Source: Psoroptes ovis
Taxonomy: Eukaryota; Arthropoda; Arachnida; Sarcoptiformes; Psoroptidae
Direction: 5' to 3'
DNA length: 64,000 bases
Assembly (NCBI GenBank): GCA_002943765.1
Contig: PQWQ01000001.1
Coordinates: forward strand, 1,984,001-2,048,000
Shown: positions 1 to 12,431 of the stretch, piece by piece
How the letters are laid out: the number at the start of each line of letters is the position of its first letter
Numbering within the stretch: position 1 is the first letter of the stretch
Made by a program: the position numbers and the translations under genes
Notes under the pieces: generated by a model
Told to the model about the DNA's origin: nothing
Databases searched by the model: none
What the model saw: the letters and a program-made list of their open reading frames with translations, nothing else

Positions 1-2862
1 TATAGCAGCAGTAGCAGATTTTATTTATTCATTTATTTTATTAATTTGTAAAAATTATCTTCAAGTAAATAATAATAATAATAAATAGCCTATGCCCACC
101 TTACCACATGTGTGCCACATGTAAAATATATGTTAGGCCGTCTTAATATTTTCTTTTTCTTTTTTTTTTTGACAACGGAAACACAAATCCACCCCAGTCA
201 CACATACACAAGCTGATCAAATTCAAAGCATTTCAAAAGGGACCTTCGATAATTTTTTCAAAAAAAAACTACATGTGCTCTATGCGAAAAATCTAAAAGG
301 TGGATGTGGTCTTAGTGGCAGCTAATGTATATTTGATGATAATCTTAATGAATTTCTTAAGAATATACAGCAACAATAAATGCAAATTATAAGAAAAGAA
401 AATCTCGGTGCTTGTGAATAGATGATGATGATGAATATGATTGAATATTTTTAGCGGAAAAAAATGGAGGAAAAAATCTCGGAAAAACCCATCAGCTGAT
501 CAAAATCAACACGTGCATTGCTGTTACGTGATGATGAACCATACATTCGATTCCAATAATCATCATCTATTTTTGATGAATAATTATTATATATCCGGTA
601 TATGTCTATATCTATTCATAATAGGTATTCTCATACATTCCTTGCGACAAGAAACTCTCTTATTTCAATTTACCTTAATGATAGTAATGTTGATTATGAT
701 CCATTTCCTAGTTTACATTTTTACAAATTTCTCTCTTTTTTGGAAATTATTGTGATACTAACGATAATAAGTGACCGGCCATCACCATTATGGCCGTACC
801 GAGGTCATCATGTTTTGTAGTTTGCAGTCATTCATCGGTCGTTGAACCTCATGTTTTACACTCTGTCGTCGGCTGTTTGTTGTTGTTAATGCTTTTGATG
901 TGGTCGTCGTCGTTTCTCTGTTTTTAAACTCTTAAAGATTTTCGTAAAATTTCTTTACATATTCACATCACATTACATTCGCAATCTGCCGAACGATTCC
1001 CATAGAGCCAATATAAACATTATTTCGCCATATACAAGCGCGCGCCTTTTTCACCTGCTTTTTTATATTTTTTTATGACTGAACACATGGTGTGTTTGAT
1101 CCTTGAATATATGAAAAAAATTCGTATTCACATTAAGCTGCCATAAAGTTTTTACCGATTTTTAAGGGATTTTTCATAGATTCAACAGGTGTCAACTTAT
1201 TGTACAACTCAATATTGTATTTTGAATGATTTGATTGATTAGTGACAAAATAATGGCGACCAAATGTTTTTTTCTCGGGTTTCGGTCTTTTCAAAGGTAT
1301 TGGGGACATTTACAAGATGTTCGGTCATCTGCGAGATGTCATCTGTCTACAATGTGTTCAACAACAGCCCAAACACAATTTGAGGTTGAATACATCCATA
1401 TTGAATGATTTGAAAATTTTCTCATTGATTTGATTTTTTTTGTCAGTGCATTTTATATGCATATCTTGTATCATTTTATGTTCCGGAAATGTCAAAATAT
1501 TGAAATTTTGACAAATAAATAAAATTGTTCAAGTTCATTAACACCTGATTGGACAGATTATTCATTATAATAATTGATTGACTTGAAATCAAATTACAAA
1601 ATTATGATTATTATTATGATGAATAAATTTGAAACATGATAATATTTTTGAATCGTTTTTCAATGAATGTTAGATTCAAAATGTTTGGATTGAATTTAAA
1701 TTGAATTCATCAATGTATTCGACACTTTTCATTCAAATTTAATTTCAAATCAAATCTATCAGGTCAAGGTTTCTACAAAAAAAAATGTCTCCCTCTAAAT
1801 CATGAAATCGGCCATTGTATTTGATTGAATTAAATTGAATCCAAAATATCAAAAATGATAATAATGAAACAAATTAAAAGTTCTTTCACCTTTCATCGAT
1901 TGATCCTTGTTTTATTCGTTCGTTTCATTTATCTCGTTCATTCATTTCAGATCGTTCCATGTATTTCGTTGCGATTATTCGCTGTTGTTCACATTGTATA
2001 CTTACCATTAACATCATGGAACAATCTATAACGATGGAAAACGATGCAATAGTCACATGTTTTTTTAATTGATTATTTGAAAAATTTCTTTTTGATTATC
2101 ATTATTTTCTTTTTATATGAGAAAAAACAAACAATTACTGGATCAGTCTAGCATCAACAGGTTGTTGATGAATGTATAGATGTGTTGAATGTATATACAA
2201 CAACAACAACAACAAATACTCAAAATGATTATTTCGACTGACTGACTGACTGATTTTTTTCATGTTTTGGCTGTTTTTTCAGATGCGAAATGAAATTTGT
2301 CTTTCTTATGAGACTGAATGAGAGATGGAGAGACAGGCAGTTCAGTGATAGGCCATTGAACTTTTCAGGTGATTTTTTTCGAATAATCAAAAAATGATGA
2401 AAATTGATCAAAGTGTTTAAAGTGTTTTTTACTTGCTTACTCCATTCAATTTTTTGTAGATTTCAGAAAAGATAAAAGAAGCAGGAAAGAAAATGTTTGT
2501 TCGAAATTAAATTAAAAGATTCAAAGTTAAATCAAACTGGAAAATATGATGGAAAATTTAAAATATAAACAACAATTTAGAATTGATTGAATTTGAAAAT
2601 GATATTGCTTTGTTGGAAATTTTAATCTTTGATTAAAGGAAAATTAATTAAAAATTAATTTGTTTGAATCATTTGATCAATGAATGAATCAGTTGAACGC
2701 GTGTCTTATTAGGAAGAATCGACATTCAAAAGTTGATTGCATTGAACGAATCAGCCGCATCAATCGATGCATATTCAAAAGAAAATTTTATAAAAATATT
2801 CTCAAATCAATTACTACAACAATCGATCAATGAATTCAGTTTTTTCCCCATGGACAAATGAT
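1..2862. other. Gene-poor AT-rich intergenic or intronic stretch
   Basis: No reading frame here has a recognisable domain or a consistent splice model. The short frames near 441-820 and 2229-2411 are low-complexity and AT-driven. There are simple repeats such as an AAC run near 2199-2214 and GATG runs near 421-435. The stretch could be distal regulatory DNA or an intron or UTR of a gene outside the window; nothing in the sequence decides this. Confidence 0.5.
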
Positions 2863-3846
2863 TACAGGGTTATGCAGAAATATACGGAAAATTATTCAAA
2901 ATATATGGAAAAAAATTCAAAAATATATGGACAATTATTCAAAAATATATGGACAAATATTCAAAAATATATGGACAAATATTCATAAATATATGGACAA
3001 ATATTCAAAAATATATGGACAAATATTCATAAATATATGGACAAATATTCAAAATGTAAATGATGAAATGAAATTTTTTTTTTTATTATTTTATCTTTAT
3101 AAAACAAATAAATGTTAACAAACAAAAAATAACAAATAAATAAGTTATAAACAGATAAACAAAAAAAATAAAAAAAATAACAATTTAACATTATGAACAT
3201 TTGTATATTTGGAAAATAATTAACAATTCATTGGAAAATTGAAGAAATTCTTCAAGATAATACTGTAAATTTCCAAGGGTGGTTCCGGCATATGCGCCGG
3301 TGGGTAGAAGCCGCATTAGCACGGCAACAATTCATTTAAAATTTTTGAAAATTTTAATTTATCATCACATTTCAATTTTTCCAAATATACAATCGTTTAT
3401 AATAATGAATTGTTAATTATTTTCCAAATATACAAATGTTCATAATGTTAAATTGTTATTTTTTTTTATTTTTTTTTTTTTTTGTTTATCTGTTTATTAC
3501 TTATTTATTTGTTATTTTTTTGTTTGTTAACATTTATTCGTTATTATTATTATTATTACACCTCTATTATTAGAAGAAATAGAGGTTTTATAAAGATAAA
3601 ATAATAAAAAAAAATTTCATTTCATCATTTACATTTTGAATATTTGTCCATATATTTATGAATTTTTTTCTTTATATTTATGAATATTTGTCCATATATT
3701 TATGAATATTTGCCCATATATTTATGAATATTTGTCCATATATTTTTGAATTTTTTTCTTTACATTTTGAATAATTGTCCATATATTTTTGAATTTTTTT
3801 CCATATATTTTGAATAATTTTCCGTATATTTCTGCATAACCCTGTA
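2863..3846. mobile_element. Foldback / mariner-like MITE with long terminal inverted repeats
   Basis: The left end reads TA-CAGGGTTATGCAGAAATAT and the right end is its reverse complement followed by TA. This gives a 980-bp element (2865-3844) flanked by a TA dinucleotide on each side, the target-site style of Tc1/mariner transposons. The inverted arms run roughly 400 bp each. The outer part of each arm is a tandem array with a period of about 22 bp (core ATATGGACAAATATTCA). The inner arms are A/T-rich and nearly complementary. The centre, near 3270-3330, is a single-copy GC-richer segment containing a small palindrome around CCGGCATATGCGCCGG. No transposase frame is present, so the element is non-autonomous. 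The right arm carries a short extra segment near 3540-3590 that the left arm lacks. Assignment to mariner rests only on TIR and TA style. Confidence 0.75.
2880..3055 (+). repeat. ~22-bp tandem repeat array in left arm of the foldback element
   Basis: The unit GGACAAATATTCA(A/T)AAATATAT recurs head to tail several times, alternating between two variants (TTCAAAAAT and TTCATAAAT). The matching inverted array lies at about 3640-3830 in the right arm, where two units have lost the GGAC core. A short open frame read through this array is a repeat artefact. Confidence 0.8.
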
Positions 3847-6712
3847 ATATGTTCTTAACAAATTGGGAAAAAATCCCAAATTCAATACGATCAAATATAT
3901 ATGGAATTTTATTTCATTTTTTTTTCATTTGCCGAGGACATTGACAAGAACATCGACACGTTGAAACATTTTGTATTTCGGATACATGCATTTCGTATCA
4001 AATAAGAATCAAAACAATTTCACATATCATCGATGAACTGAACTTTTTACAAATTTTATCCACAAATTTTGATCTAAATTTTATAAATTTCAATTCAGCG
4101 ATACAGCAGCGGTCAGTGTCCGCGTAAATCATATCCAAATCATCATTTTTCATCATTGAATTGTTTGATGATAATCATCATAATGATTGAATAATTTATT
4201 TGATTTAATTTAATCAATTTTTAATTAATTGTAATTCTCTTTTATCTCTCGCCCTCGCACTCACTCTCTCTGAAAGTATTTTGAAATATGAAATCAATTA
4301 ATTTTAATTCAATTCAAATGATCCATATTCAACAAATGGCAGACATATGGACAAAGATTCAAAGATTTTTTTAAAACACAAAAAAATGAAAGGAGTTCCA
4401 TTGGCATATATTTTTTTTCTTCTTGAAGAAAATTGATTTGATTATTTCTAATTAAATTAAATTTATTTAAATCATGTCGAATAAAATTAGTTTGAAATTT
4501 CACAAAAATGAAAATTTCACTAATGAATTCCAGGACCATTATTGATCTTATGATCAATTAGGTCTAAATTCTAAATCATAAAAATCTCAAATCTTCGAAC
4601 TGATTGGACACGCTTATGTTGGTTTAATTTGATTCGATTAGTTTTGAATTTTATTTTGCTGAAATTTCTCCGAGAAAATAACAAAATACATGTGGTTACC
4701 ATTTGAAAGAAACACAGAAAAAACTTCAACCGAGTTCAGTGAACTTTGAATTGGACTTTTTGAATTTCTTATCTTTCTTTCATATACAAAAAGTATTTGC
4801 CAATTTTTCTTAATCTAAACATATACATTAATAAACAAATGCATATATACGACTGGCATGATATATGCATTAATGATAGATGAAGATGACCTTCGTTAAA
4901 GATTATAAATGTTGCTTATGATTGTATATTGTTGCTTGTTCAAATATATGCATATGGCAAAATAATTTTTGCAATATGTATGCGTGTATGCATATATGTT
5001 TAAATATAATAATCTTAATTTTTTTTTAAGAAAAGAGAAAGTGGTTTTATGACTCTTGTGAATGTGTGTATGTGGAGGGGGCGAAAACAACAACTAAAGT
5101 ATTTTCCGAACTAATAGAAAAAATTATCAACAAAATAAATTCTAAACAAATTCTTAACTAATTAAAACAATTTGAAAAATAATTAATCACAAATCCTCCA
5201 ATTAAATATTCTTAAAATGTGTAAATTTTGATGATTCTTAAATGAATAAAATGAATATGAACAAGGAACAATATGAATTTCAATGATAATAAAGTTAAAG
5301 TAGAGTTAAATGTATATGTTTAATGTAGAATAATTGACAGAATTTGAATCTTTGATTCGACTAATTTGTTGATTTGTCTTAAAATCAAATTAATTATTCA
5401 TTTCATTTAATTCATTGAATTGATTGAGAAATGTCTATGTATTTGCATGTATTTTACTAATAATGTTGAATCGATTGTCGATTTGTTGTTGTTGATGTCA
5501 ATGAACGTTTAATTACGTACACGAGCACGTATCCTATTCAAAAATAAATCGAATATGAATATAAAGAAGAAAAAGAAAAAAAAATTGCAAATCGTTTGTT
5601 GCCATCATTTGTTTCAATCATCGATAATAATAATGATGATGATGATGATGTAGAAAGACATTTGAAAAATCATCATCTGATTGAAATTATTATTTTGTTG
5701 TTGATTTTTTTTTTATTAAAACAAAGTTCACTAATGAAAAAAAAAATTGTTAAAGAGATGATAATAATAATGAAGATTGTATATGTGTATGCGTGTGTAT
5801 GTATAAGAGATGTCGATGACGATGATGATGAACAAAAAGGAGAACATTTGATGCATATTTGATGATCATCGACATCATCACAATCAAACGAATCAGCAGT
5901 CAATGCCCGAATCGAAACGAATAATAATTGAATAAATTGATCGAGGATTCGGCCTAATTTTTTTGTCCAATGACAAGTGTCAGATTATCAAACACACAAA
6001 GAAATAAGAAAGGAATTTTCATACAAAGAATGCATGATAAAGATATTTTTTTAAAATGAATAAAAAACAATGCACGATGCCAAGCAGTGATGCACAGGTT
6101 AAATCCAGTATATTCCACTTGTGTAAATCGAATAAAAATAAGTTCATTTTTTTTCAAGGAATCGACTATTTTTTTCTTGAAACAACGTATAAATGATATT
6201 CAAACACAAATACACACTCAGACATTCATTTACGATGATACACGGCGTTAGCTGATTATTATTCGCAAATATTCAACAATCAAGCATAAACCTTGTATGT
6301 TTTTCGTATAACTGTATACTCTGTGATAAATGAGAAAAAATTCTGTAAAAACCCTTAAAAAATCATGAATAAATTCCAATGAAATATTTGAATAAAATAA
6401 AATAAAATAATTTAAAAACTATCATTTAATTCAATATGACAGCATTGAATGAATGATCATAAATTGGAAATTTTTTTCCCATTTCTTTCGTTTGTTCTTT
6501 ATATTTGATCAATGGTTCATTGTCCAATTACAAGGACATTTTTAAAGCTGGCATATATTTTTTTCGATTTGAATCATTATTATTAATTTTTTGTGAAATT
6601 TCCATCAATAATCATGATAATTTAATATTATAATAATTATAATTATCATTAAAATAAAAACAAAAGCTATTTCTTAATTTATGAACAAAAAAAAAAAAAA
6701 AAAAAAAAAATT
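3847..6712. other. Intergenic AT-rich DNA without recognisable genes
   Basis: No conserved coding exon is visible on either strand. There is a GAT/GAC trinucleotide stretch near 5630-5650 and 5813-5830 that creates acidic pseudo-frames on one strand and Ser-rich ones on the other. The last part, nearest 6712, should contain the 3' UTR of RSRC2. Confidence 0.5.
6687..6710. repeat. Poly(A) homopolymer of 24 bp
   Basis: A run of 24 A residues lies just below the RSRC2 stop codon, so it reads as poly(T) in that gene's 3' UTR orientation. It is a candidate length-variable site. Confidence 0.9.
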
Positions 6713-8374
6713 CTAATCATTTTCAGCACGTTGAAATGAATTCGATAATCCAGAAAATCCTAAACCAACACCACGATTCAAATGTGTTGAACGACGTGCA
6801 ATCGAATATTGTTGATCTAAATGTTCAAACAATTTTTCTTGATTCGATACTATTTGTTTTTGTACATCATTATCATTATTATTACTTTCATTATCATGAT
6901 CATTGATTTTGATTGATGATGATGATTTTTGATTTGTTGCGACAATATTCATGTTCTTACTATCAACATCATTATTATTTGTTTTGATTCCCATTAATTT
7001 ACGGAATTTTTCCGTCATTGCTTGACCATGTTCACCTTGAAATTTAAGATTTGTCCAAACATTTGTCGAGGATATTGTCGCTATTTTTGACTGGAAAAAT
7101 AATAAATAATTTAGTGAATTTCTAAAATAATTTTATAAATATTACTTTTTCGTTCGATGAACTTCTGTTATCTCCCCATAAAAGTTTACGTTTTTCTGCT
7201 TGTTGAGCTAATTTGGCTGCATTCACCATTTTCGTATTGTAATATTTTGGAATATCGGTGGATGAAGAAGTTGCTAAAGAATTTTGTTGCGCTGAATTTT
7301 GCAACGATAAACGATTCAATACTGATTCAGCTGATTTTTGTGCTTTTAAATTGGCGACAGCAGCAGCTACTGATGCTAAAACAGCTGCCGGGGGCTCTCG
7401 TGACTTTGAATCATTTGATGATTTTGAAACATCCTCAATAATGTTTTGAGTGGATTTTTGAAGGGTGACAGATTTTTTAGATTCAACTTTATGGCTTTCA
7501 GGTTCCATTTTGGGATTTTTTCCTGATTCTTTACATTTTTCTTTTTCAACTTGACTATAAGTACGATTGCCATCAGAATAATCTCCCTGATCTTGATGAT
7601 GTCTTTCCAACGATGGTTCTTTGGGAGACCGTGATCTGTCACGCTCATGATGACGATGATGGTGATGATGAGATCGATCGCGTTTAGATTTACGACAATT
7701 TCCACCATGTTTATGCCGTGATTCTTCTCTTCTATCGCTATGACTATGGCGATGAAATTTTTCTGGAGATTCATTTTTCTTCCTATATCTATCATTATGT
7801 GATCGGTATGATGATCTATGATGACTGTTTTTGTGTGAATATGATGATGATGACAAATTACTATGGCTTCGATGATGATAATCATCATCCTTATAATGAC
7901 GTGATGATGAACTATGATGATTATGGCGGCGGTTATCTTTATGCCTAAAATCATCATCAACATCTTCATCATTACTACGGTAAAGCTGGCGATTATGATC
8001 ATCTGAAAAGTTATTATCTCATTTTCAACAAACAACAAAAAATACCAAAAAAGGCATTCGCCACTTTTTTTCTTTTAATTCGACTTACCTCTTCTCATTC
8101 CATGATGATATCGATTTGATCGAAAATTTCGACTTTCATCTGATCTTGGTTTGTCATGTGAATTGCGTTTTTGACATTCGGCGACATTTTCGGTTTCATC
8201 ATCATCATCATCGTCATCATAATTGACGATTGACTAATAATTTCAATAATGAATATATAAAGAATAATTATCAAAAAGTTGATCAAACATATGATTATAA
8301 TGAATTACCATTTGATTGGTTACTTTCATTTTATCATTTTGATTATTATTTAATGATGACATTTCTTTTTTCAT
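6713..8374 (-). CDS. RSRC2: Arginine/serine-rich coiled-coil protein 2-like splicing-associated protein
   Basis: Modelled as four exons (8309-8374, 8089-8233, 7146-8002, 6713-7090), giving about 481 residues with all phases consistent. The middle is a His/Ser/Arg/Asp low-complexity nuclear domain typical of splicing factors. The conserved RSRC2 signature is at the C-terminus: IPKYYNTKMVNAAKLAQ, KRKLLWG, then KFRKLMGIK, and a last block with LDQQYSIAR and HLNRGVGLGF. The start was chosen at an ATG giving MKKEMSSLNN; a second in-frame ATG four codons later is equally possible. The role in pre-mRNA splicing is inferred from the family. The RS-type region is much richer in His than I expect for vertebrate RSRC2. 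Recognition is confident at the C-terminus and weaker for exons 1 and 2. Confidence 0.85.
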
Positions 8375-9092
8375 ATGTTTTTAGTAGATTTTCATTTGAT
8401 CAATCGTCTAGTGTTGCTGTTTTTGCTAAAATTTCATTTTTTTTTCAATTCACTCAAATTTTATTCAATTCTGTAAACATACATTCACAACATAGAATGC
8501 ACCAAAACAAAAAGTCAGCTGTAAAAGAAGTAGAAGCATCAATATTTTAGTAATTAGCGATACCCGTTTTCAAGTAGAACAAGTTATTTCAATGTATAAA
8601 AATATCACACTTGCTCACTCAGCTGAAGAAGCTGCAGAAAGGAAACCCCTTACAATCCGGATGACATGAGGACAATCACCTGTGTTGTTGTGGAATGAAA
8701 GATCCAACGCTTTTGACCTTGGAAAGGTATTAAAATTCCTATTTTTCTTATTATTTTGCAAAAACATTTTTGGTTATTTTCAATTTTCTTAATTTTACCT
8801 TTATTTTTGTTTATTTTTATGACCCTACCACTACATAAACAGCACGATACCTTGAAGACAGAAAAAAGGTAATTCATGATAAGACATTGAAAACAAAAAT
8901 TATCACGAACACACACATATTTCACAAAAATTTAAGGTTATTCGTGAGAAATATTTAGCATACTGAAATTTACGACTTGTGGTCACACGTTATAAATCTT
9001 CAAGTTTTACAAATTTCAATTTATATAAATAATTTTATTAAAGAAATATATAAAGATTTTGTTGCATCCAGATATTATCAGCGCCAATATAA
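8375..9092. other. Interval upstream of RSRC2
   Basis: This holds the likely RSRC2 promoter and 5' UTR. Near 8650-8725 there is a short stretch noticeably richer in G and C that ends at a possible donor (GGAAAGGTATT). It may be an upstream piece of the transposase-like remnant starting at 9093, but no continuous frame links them. Confidence 0.4.
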
Positions 9093-10447
9093 GTGCTCCA
9101 TAAGGGCATGATATATGCCTATGAGTTTGGTGTGGCAAATCCATTGGGAGAATCGAGTGCAAGACAAAAAATTTACACACTGTATCTTGATGTGGACAAT
9201 CATAAAATATCGACCACTAAACTCAAGTCCAAATATGTTTTAATGATATGGCAATCTCAGGACAGAGAATCGGCCCAAGTCAAATATGAAGATATAATGA
9301 TCCCTCTTACTAATGACTTGGAGAATTTGATTAAAAATGGTTTCGAATTAAATGGTAACAAGATACAAGTGTGCCTGTCGCATTTACTGGTTATGTTTGT
9401 TATATTTTTAATAAATCATTTTGAATTTTATAATTAATCTCGTATTTTCGATGACACAGGAGATAATTTAGCGATCGCTGAACTGTTGGGATTCAACTGG
9501 AACCATTTCCAAGATTATGCCTGAAGTTTTGAAGAAATTATCGAAACGCATCAATCGCGGAGAAATGAAAAAGAAAATTGATGGCATGAAATGGGTCAAC
9601 GGGCAGGCAAGCATCATTTGCGGCTCCACGATGTCGATCAAGGGGAAAGGATTTCAGAAACTGGAATTGGCGTGCCGCATCATTGAATTATTCCCAGAAA
9701 TTATGATTAAAAATCAGAGCGAATTCATGCTCTATTTCAATCTAAGGAAACTCAAATACCTGACTCACACCAGTAATGCAGGGAATGGGCAAGAAATCGG
9801 GTCAGTGGCCAAATCATTAGCCCAAAACTGTATCGATGAAGGCATCATGTTCCCCAAAATGCATTTCATCACACATTACGGTGAAATGATTTCATATTAT
9901 GGATCTTTGATGCGATACAGTACAGAAAAGTATGAGCGGAAGCATGCTTTTCTGAAAGACCTGATATTGACATCAAAAAATTATGTGAATGTTCCGCAAT
10001 CGATCGTGAAGCGGCATCAGGCTTTGACGCCTTTCGTTGAGGACATAAAGGGTATCGAAGAAGGTGTAGTTGGATCGCTGTTGGCCAGTGATCGTCCATT
10101 TCGACTGAACCGCCAGATTGCACGGGCCATTTTGCACAAATATGATGAATTTCTGGAAGCTGACAAGTTCATCAGAAAAGACAACAAGATCGTAATCGGT
10201 GGTAAATTATGGTCCATCACTGATGAGAGGATTAACATCCCTAAAATCTCCGAATTATACAGTGGAACTGAATAAATTATTTTATATCAACAGTTTTATA
10301 TTCGGTGTGGATGGCGCTTACCGTTTGAATTGCGTGAGCAGAAAATGTCTCTTAAGATTCTGTCAGCCGAAAAATGGACAAATTGTAAAATATGGTCTTC
10401 AACTAAAACATGAAAAATTCAACATGCTGAAAATCAGCATCTTTTGA
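9093..10447 (+). pseudogene. Decayed transposase-like gene remnant
   Basis: Two open segments, 9093-9437 (useful up to about 9400) and 9517-10275, resemble an arthropod/cnidarian transposon-like protein family. The first has YEFGVANPLGESSARQKIY. The second has PKMHFITHYGEMISYYGSLM, then a conserved-looking EKYERKHAFLKDL and VKRHQALTPF. Between them a candidate intron (GTTATG to ACACAG) leads to a piece reading GDNLAIAELLGFNWN. That piece is in a phase that does not join the first segment cleanly, and it hits a stop (TATGCCTGA) before the second segment begins in another frame. A last fragment near 10300-10447 reads GVDGAYRLNCVSRKCLL. The block is clearly more GC-rich than its surroundings. 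I could not find terminal inverted repeats or a target duplication. The family name is uncertain. Confidence 0.55.
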
Positions 10448-10585
10448 TTTCTTATAATAAATCGAAATCTAATCATTAACTTATTGAATTTTTTATTTTC
10501 AGAGGATTAATAAAATTTTTACATAAGACACTAGTTAGATTTGATGGAATGAAAATACAAAAAAAAAAATCCAATAATATGTTGA
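10448..10585. terminator. KAT5 3' flank
   Basis: A short AT-rich spacer between the transposase-like remnant and the KAT5 stop codon. Reading on the minus strand it should contain the KAT5 3' UTR and cleavage site. No single poly(A) signal stands out. Confidence 0.3.
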
Positions 10586-12248
10586 TCACCATTTTCCACG
10601 TTTAGACCAATCTTTAACTGTCCAATTTAAACATTTAGGATCGATACGTATTTTTCGTTTTTCATAGATACGTTGTTGTTGTTTAAGAATGTCTTTAGTT
10701 AATGTAACAATATATTGTCCTTTGTAATATTGTATCAAATTCAAGTTATTGACCAATGTCGATATGATATCATCTTTCTTGATACTCGTCTGTTCTGATA
10801 GATCCTGTATTGTAATTTGTGGCTTTTCATTATTTTCACCTGGTTTCAAATTAGCCAATATGTTCAATATAGTTTCTTTCCAATATGATCGATATGATAA
10901 TAAACCTAAATCACTTAATGGTTTTTCAGGTGAACCAGTTTTACCTTCAAATTTGGACAATTCATAACTAAATTCAATCAATAATTTGCCATAACCTTTT
11001 CTCTGATATGGCGGTAATGTCAATATGCAAGCAACATTATAATCTTCGGATGATTCTTTTTCTTTGGAAAAATATCCAACAATATGGAAACCTCGATTAT
11101 CATTTTCTGTTAATACATAGAATAAGAATGGATCAGTATCATAATAAAGTGTTTTATGATCAAGAAAACATTTTGCCAAAAGACACAAATTTTGAGCATA
11201 ATTTTTGTTTTTTCGGCCATCAATTTCGAAAAACGATAATGAATTTTTTCTATAAATTTCATTACCAGGTGGATGTTTTAGATCACATTTTTGTATATGT
11301 CGTTTAAGACAAGTTCGACTCTTACAATATTTCAAACAAAATTCACACAGATATATACAAGGTTCACCCACTAATTCAATGGGATATGGTGAAAAATACC
11401 ATGGTTTTATACGATGTTTGCCTAATTCTAACATTTCAATATTCTTTATTCTTGTAATGATATCGTCATGATTATTTAAGGACAGACTACCACTTGTACT
11501 TGGCGCAATCACAGCACCACTAGCTCCATGAGGTAGATTTATAGCTGATTCTTGTGAATCTTGATCTTCAGTGCTTGGTGTAGCAATTTCTGTCAATTAT
11601 ATTATAATTTTTATCCAAATGAAATGAATCAAATGATAAATGATGTTTACCTAATTTACGTTTTTTCATGTGCAATTTTTTTGTAACATCTTCATCGTGA
11701 TCGATAATCTGATTTTGAAAGAATTGATTTTAATCTCATCACTCAAACATTTAAAATCGAATCAAAATTTACCGTTGATTCACGATCAGGCGATGATTGC
11801 CTAGAACCATTTTTAATCGATCCTTTAATCTCTCTTTTAGGATATTGAATCGTTTTTATATCTAAACGATCTTGACTAACCCATTCATCAAGACGTTTAT
11901 TACAATCACAATAATGTATGTAAAATAATTGTTCATCATTTTGTGTTTTAATACTAAGAATTTCTCCTCTTTCTGTAACAAATTGTCGAGTGAATTTATC
12001 GAATTAAATTCATCTTAAAATAATGAAAAAACAAAAAACATACGCCATTCATTTGAATATTTCATTTTTACGGGCATTTGGCAACCTTCGGTTATTTGAA
12101 TCTGAAAAATTTTTAAAAACACACAATTTCATTCATTCAAATTACTTCTATCATCAATTTGATTTACCATTTTTGTAAAATCTTTTTGGTTTGTGTTTTG
12201 ATTATTATTATTATTATTATTACTGCTATTATCTTCATTTGGTTTCAT
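10586..12248 (-). CDS. KAT5: MYST-family histone acetyltransferase Tip60
   Basis: Modelled as five exons (12168-12248, 12044-12101, 11773-11972, 11651-11708, 10586-11589) giving 466 residues. The N-terminal chromo-barrel/Tudor-knot has ITEGCQMPV, LFYIHYCDCNKRLDEWVS and QDRLD. After a charged linker comes the MYST catalytic domain, with the C2HC finger (YLCEFCLKY ... H ... C), catalytic Cys in YNVACILTLPP, the acetyl-CoA loop QRKGYGKLLIEF and the catalytic Glu in SPEKPLSDLGLLSYRSYW. It ends in DWSKRGKW, the Tip60 terminus. It acetylates histones H4/H2A and DNA-damage factors as part of the NuA4/TIP60 complex. Chromo-barrel plus MYST together separate it from KAT7 and KAT6; the C-terminus favours KAT5 over KAT8. 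The start is the first ATG of a short Asn-rich leader. Confidence 0.93.
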
Positions 12249-12431
12249 AATTGTTTTTAATGATTTTAAAATAAATTTTTAATTAAAATTAATTTGGTTT
12301 ACAAATAAATTTTTGAAGAATTAAATAAACAATCGAGCAAATAAATGGACTGATCATAAACGTCGTGTTCGAATTTTTGCTTTTTTTAAGCATTGAAATT
12401 ATCAAAAAAAAAAAAAAAAAAAAATCAAAAA
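12249..12431. promoter_or_regulatory. Candidate bidirectional promoter KAT5/ARL2
   Basis: Only 183 bp separate the start codons of two divergent genes. It includes a 21-bp poly(A) run (12404-12424) ending 7 bp before the ARL2 ATG, which is notable because length variation there would alter the ARL2 5' UTR or core promoter. No TATA box was recognised. Confidence 0.5.

Noticed and set aside
441..820. Two overlapping short frames near the left edge
   Set aside because: AT-driven hydrophobic or low-complexity sequence without splice or family support.
2858..3118. Open frame with repeated YMDxYSKI-like units
   Set aside because: It is a by-product of the ~22-bp tandem repeat in the foldback element; no conserved domain and no codon signal.
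5596..5903. Acidic or Ser-rich frames on both strands
   Set aside because: They come from GAT/GAC trinucleotide runs and have no homology signal.
7376..8038. Long Ile/Met/His-rich frame overlapping RSRC2 exon 3
   Set aside because: Shadow frame of the repetitive RS/His-coding exon; the RSRC2 frame has the conserved C-terminus.
8230..8550. Plus-strand frame over RSRC2 exon 1
   Set aside because: Antisense to a modelled exon, AT-rich, no recognisable features.
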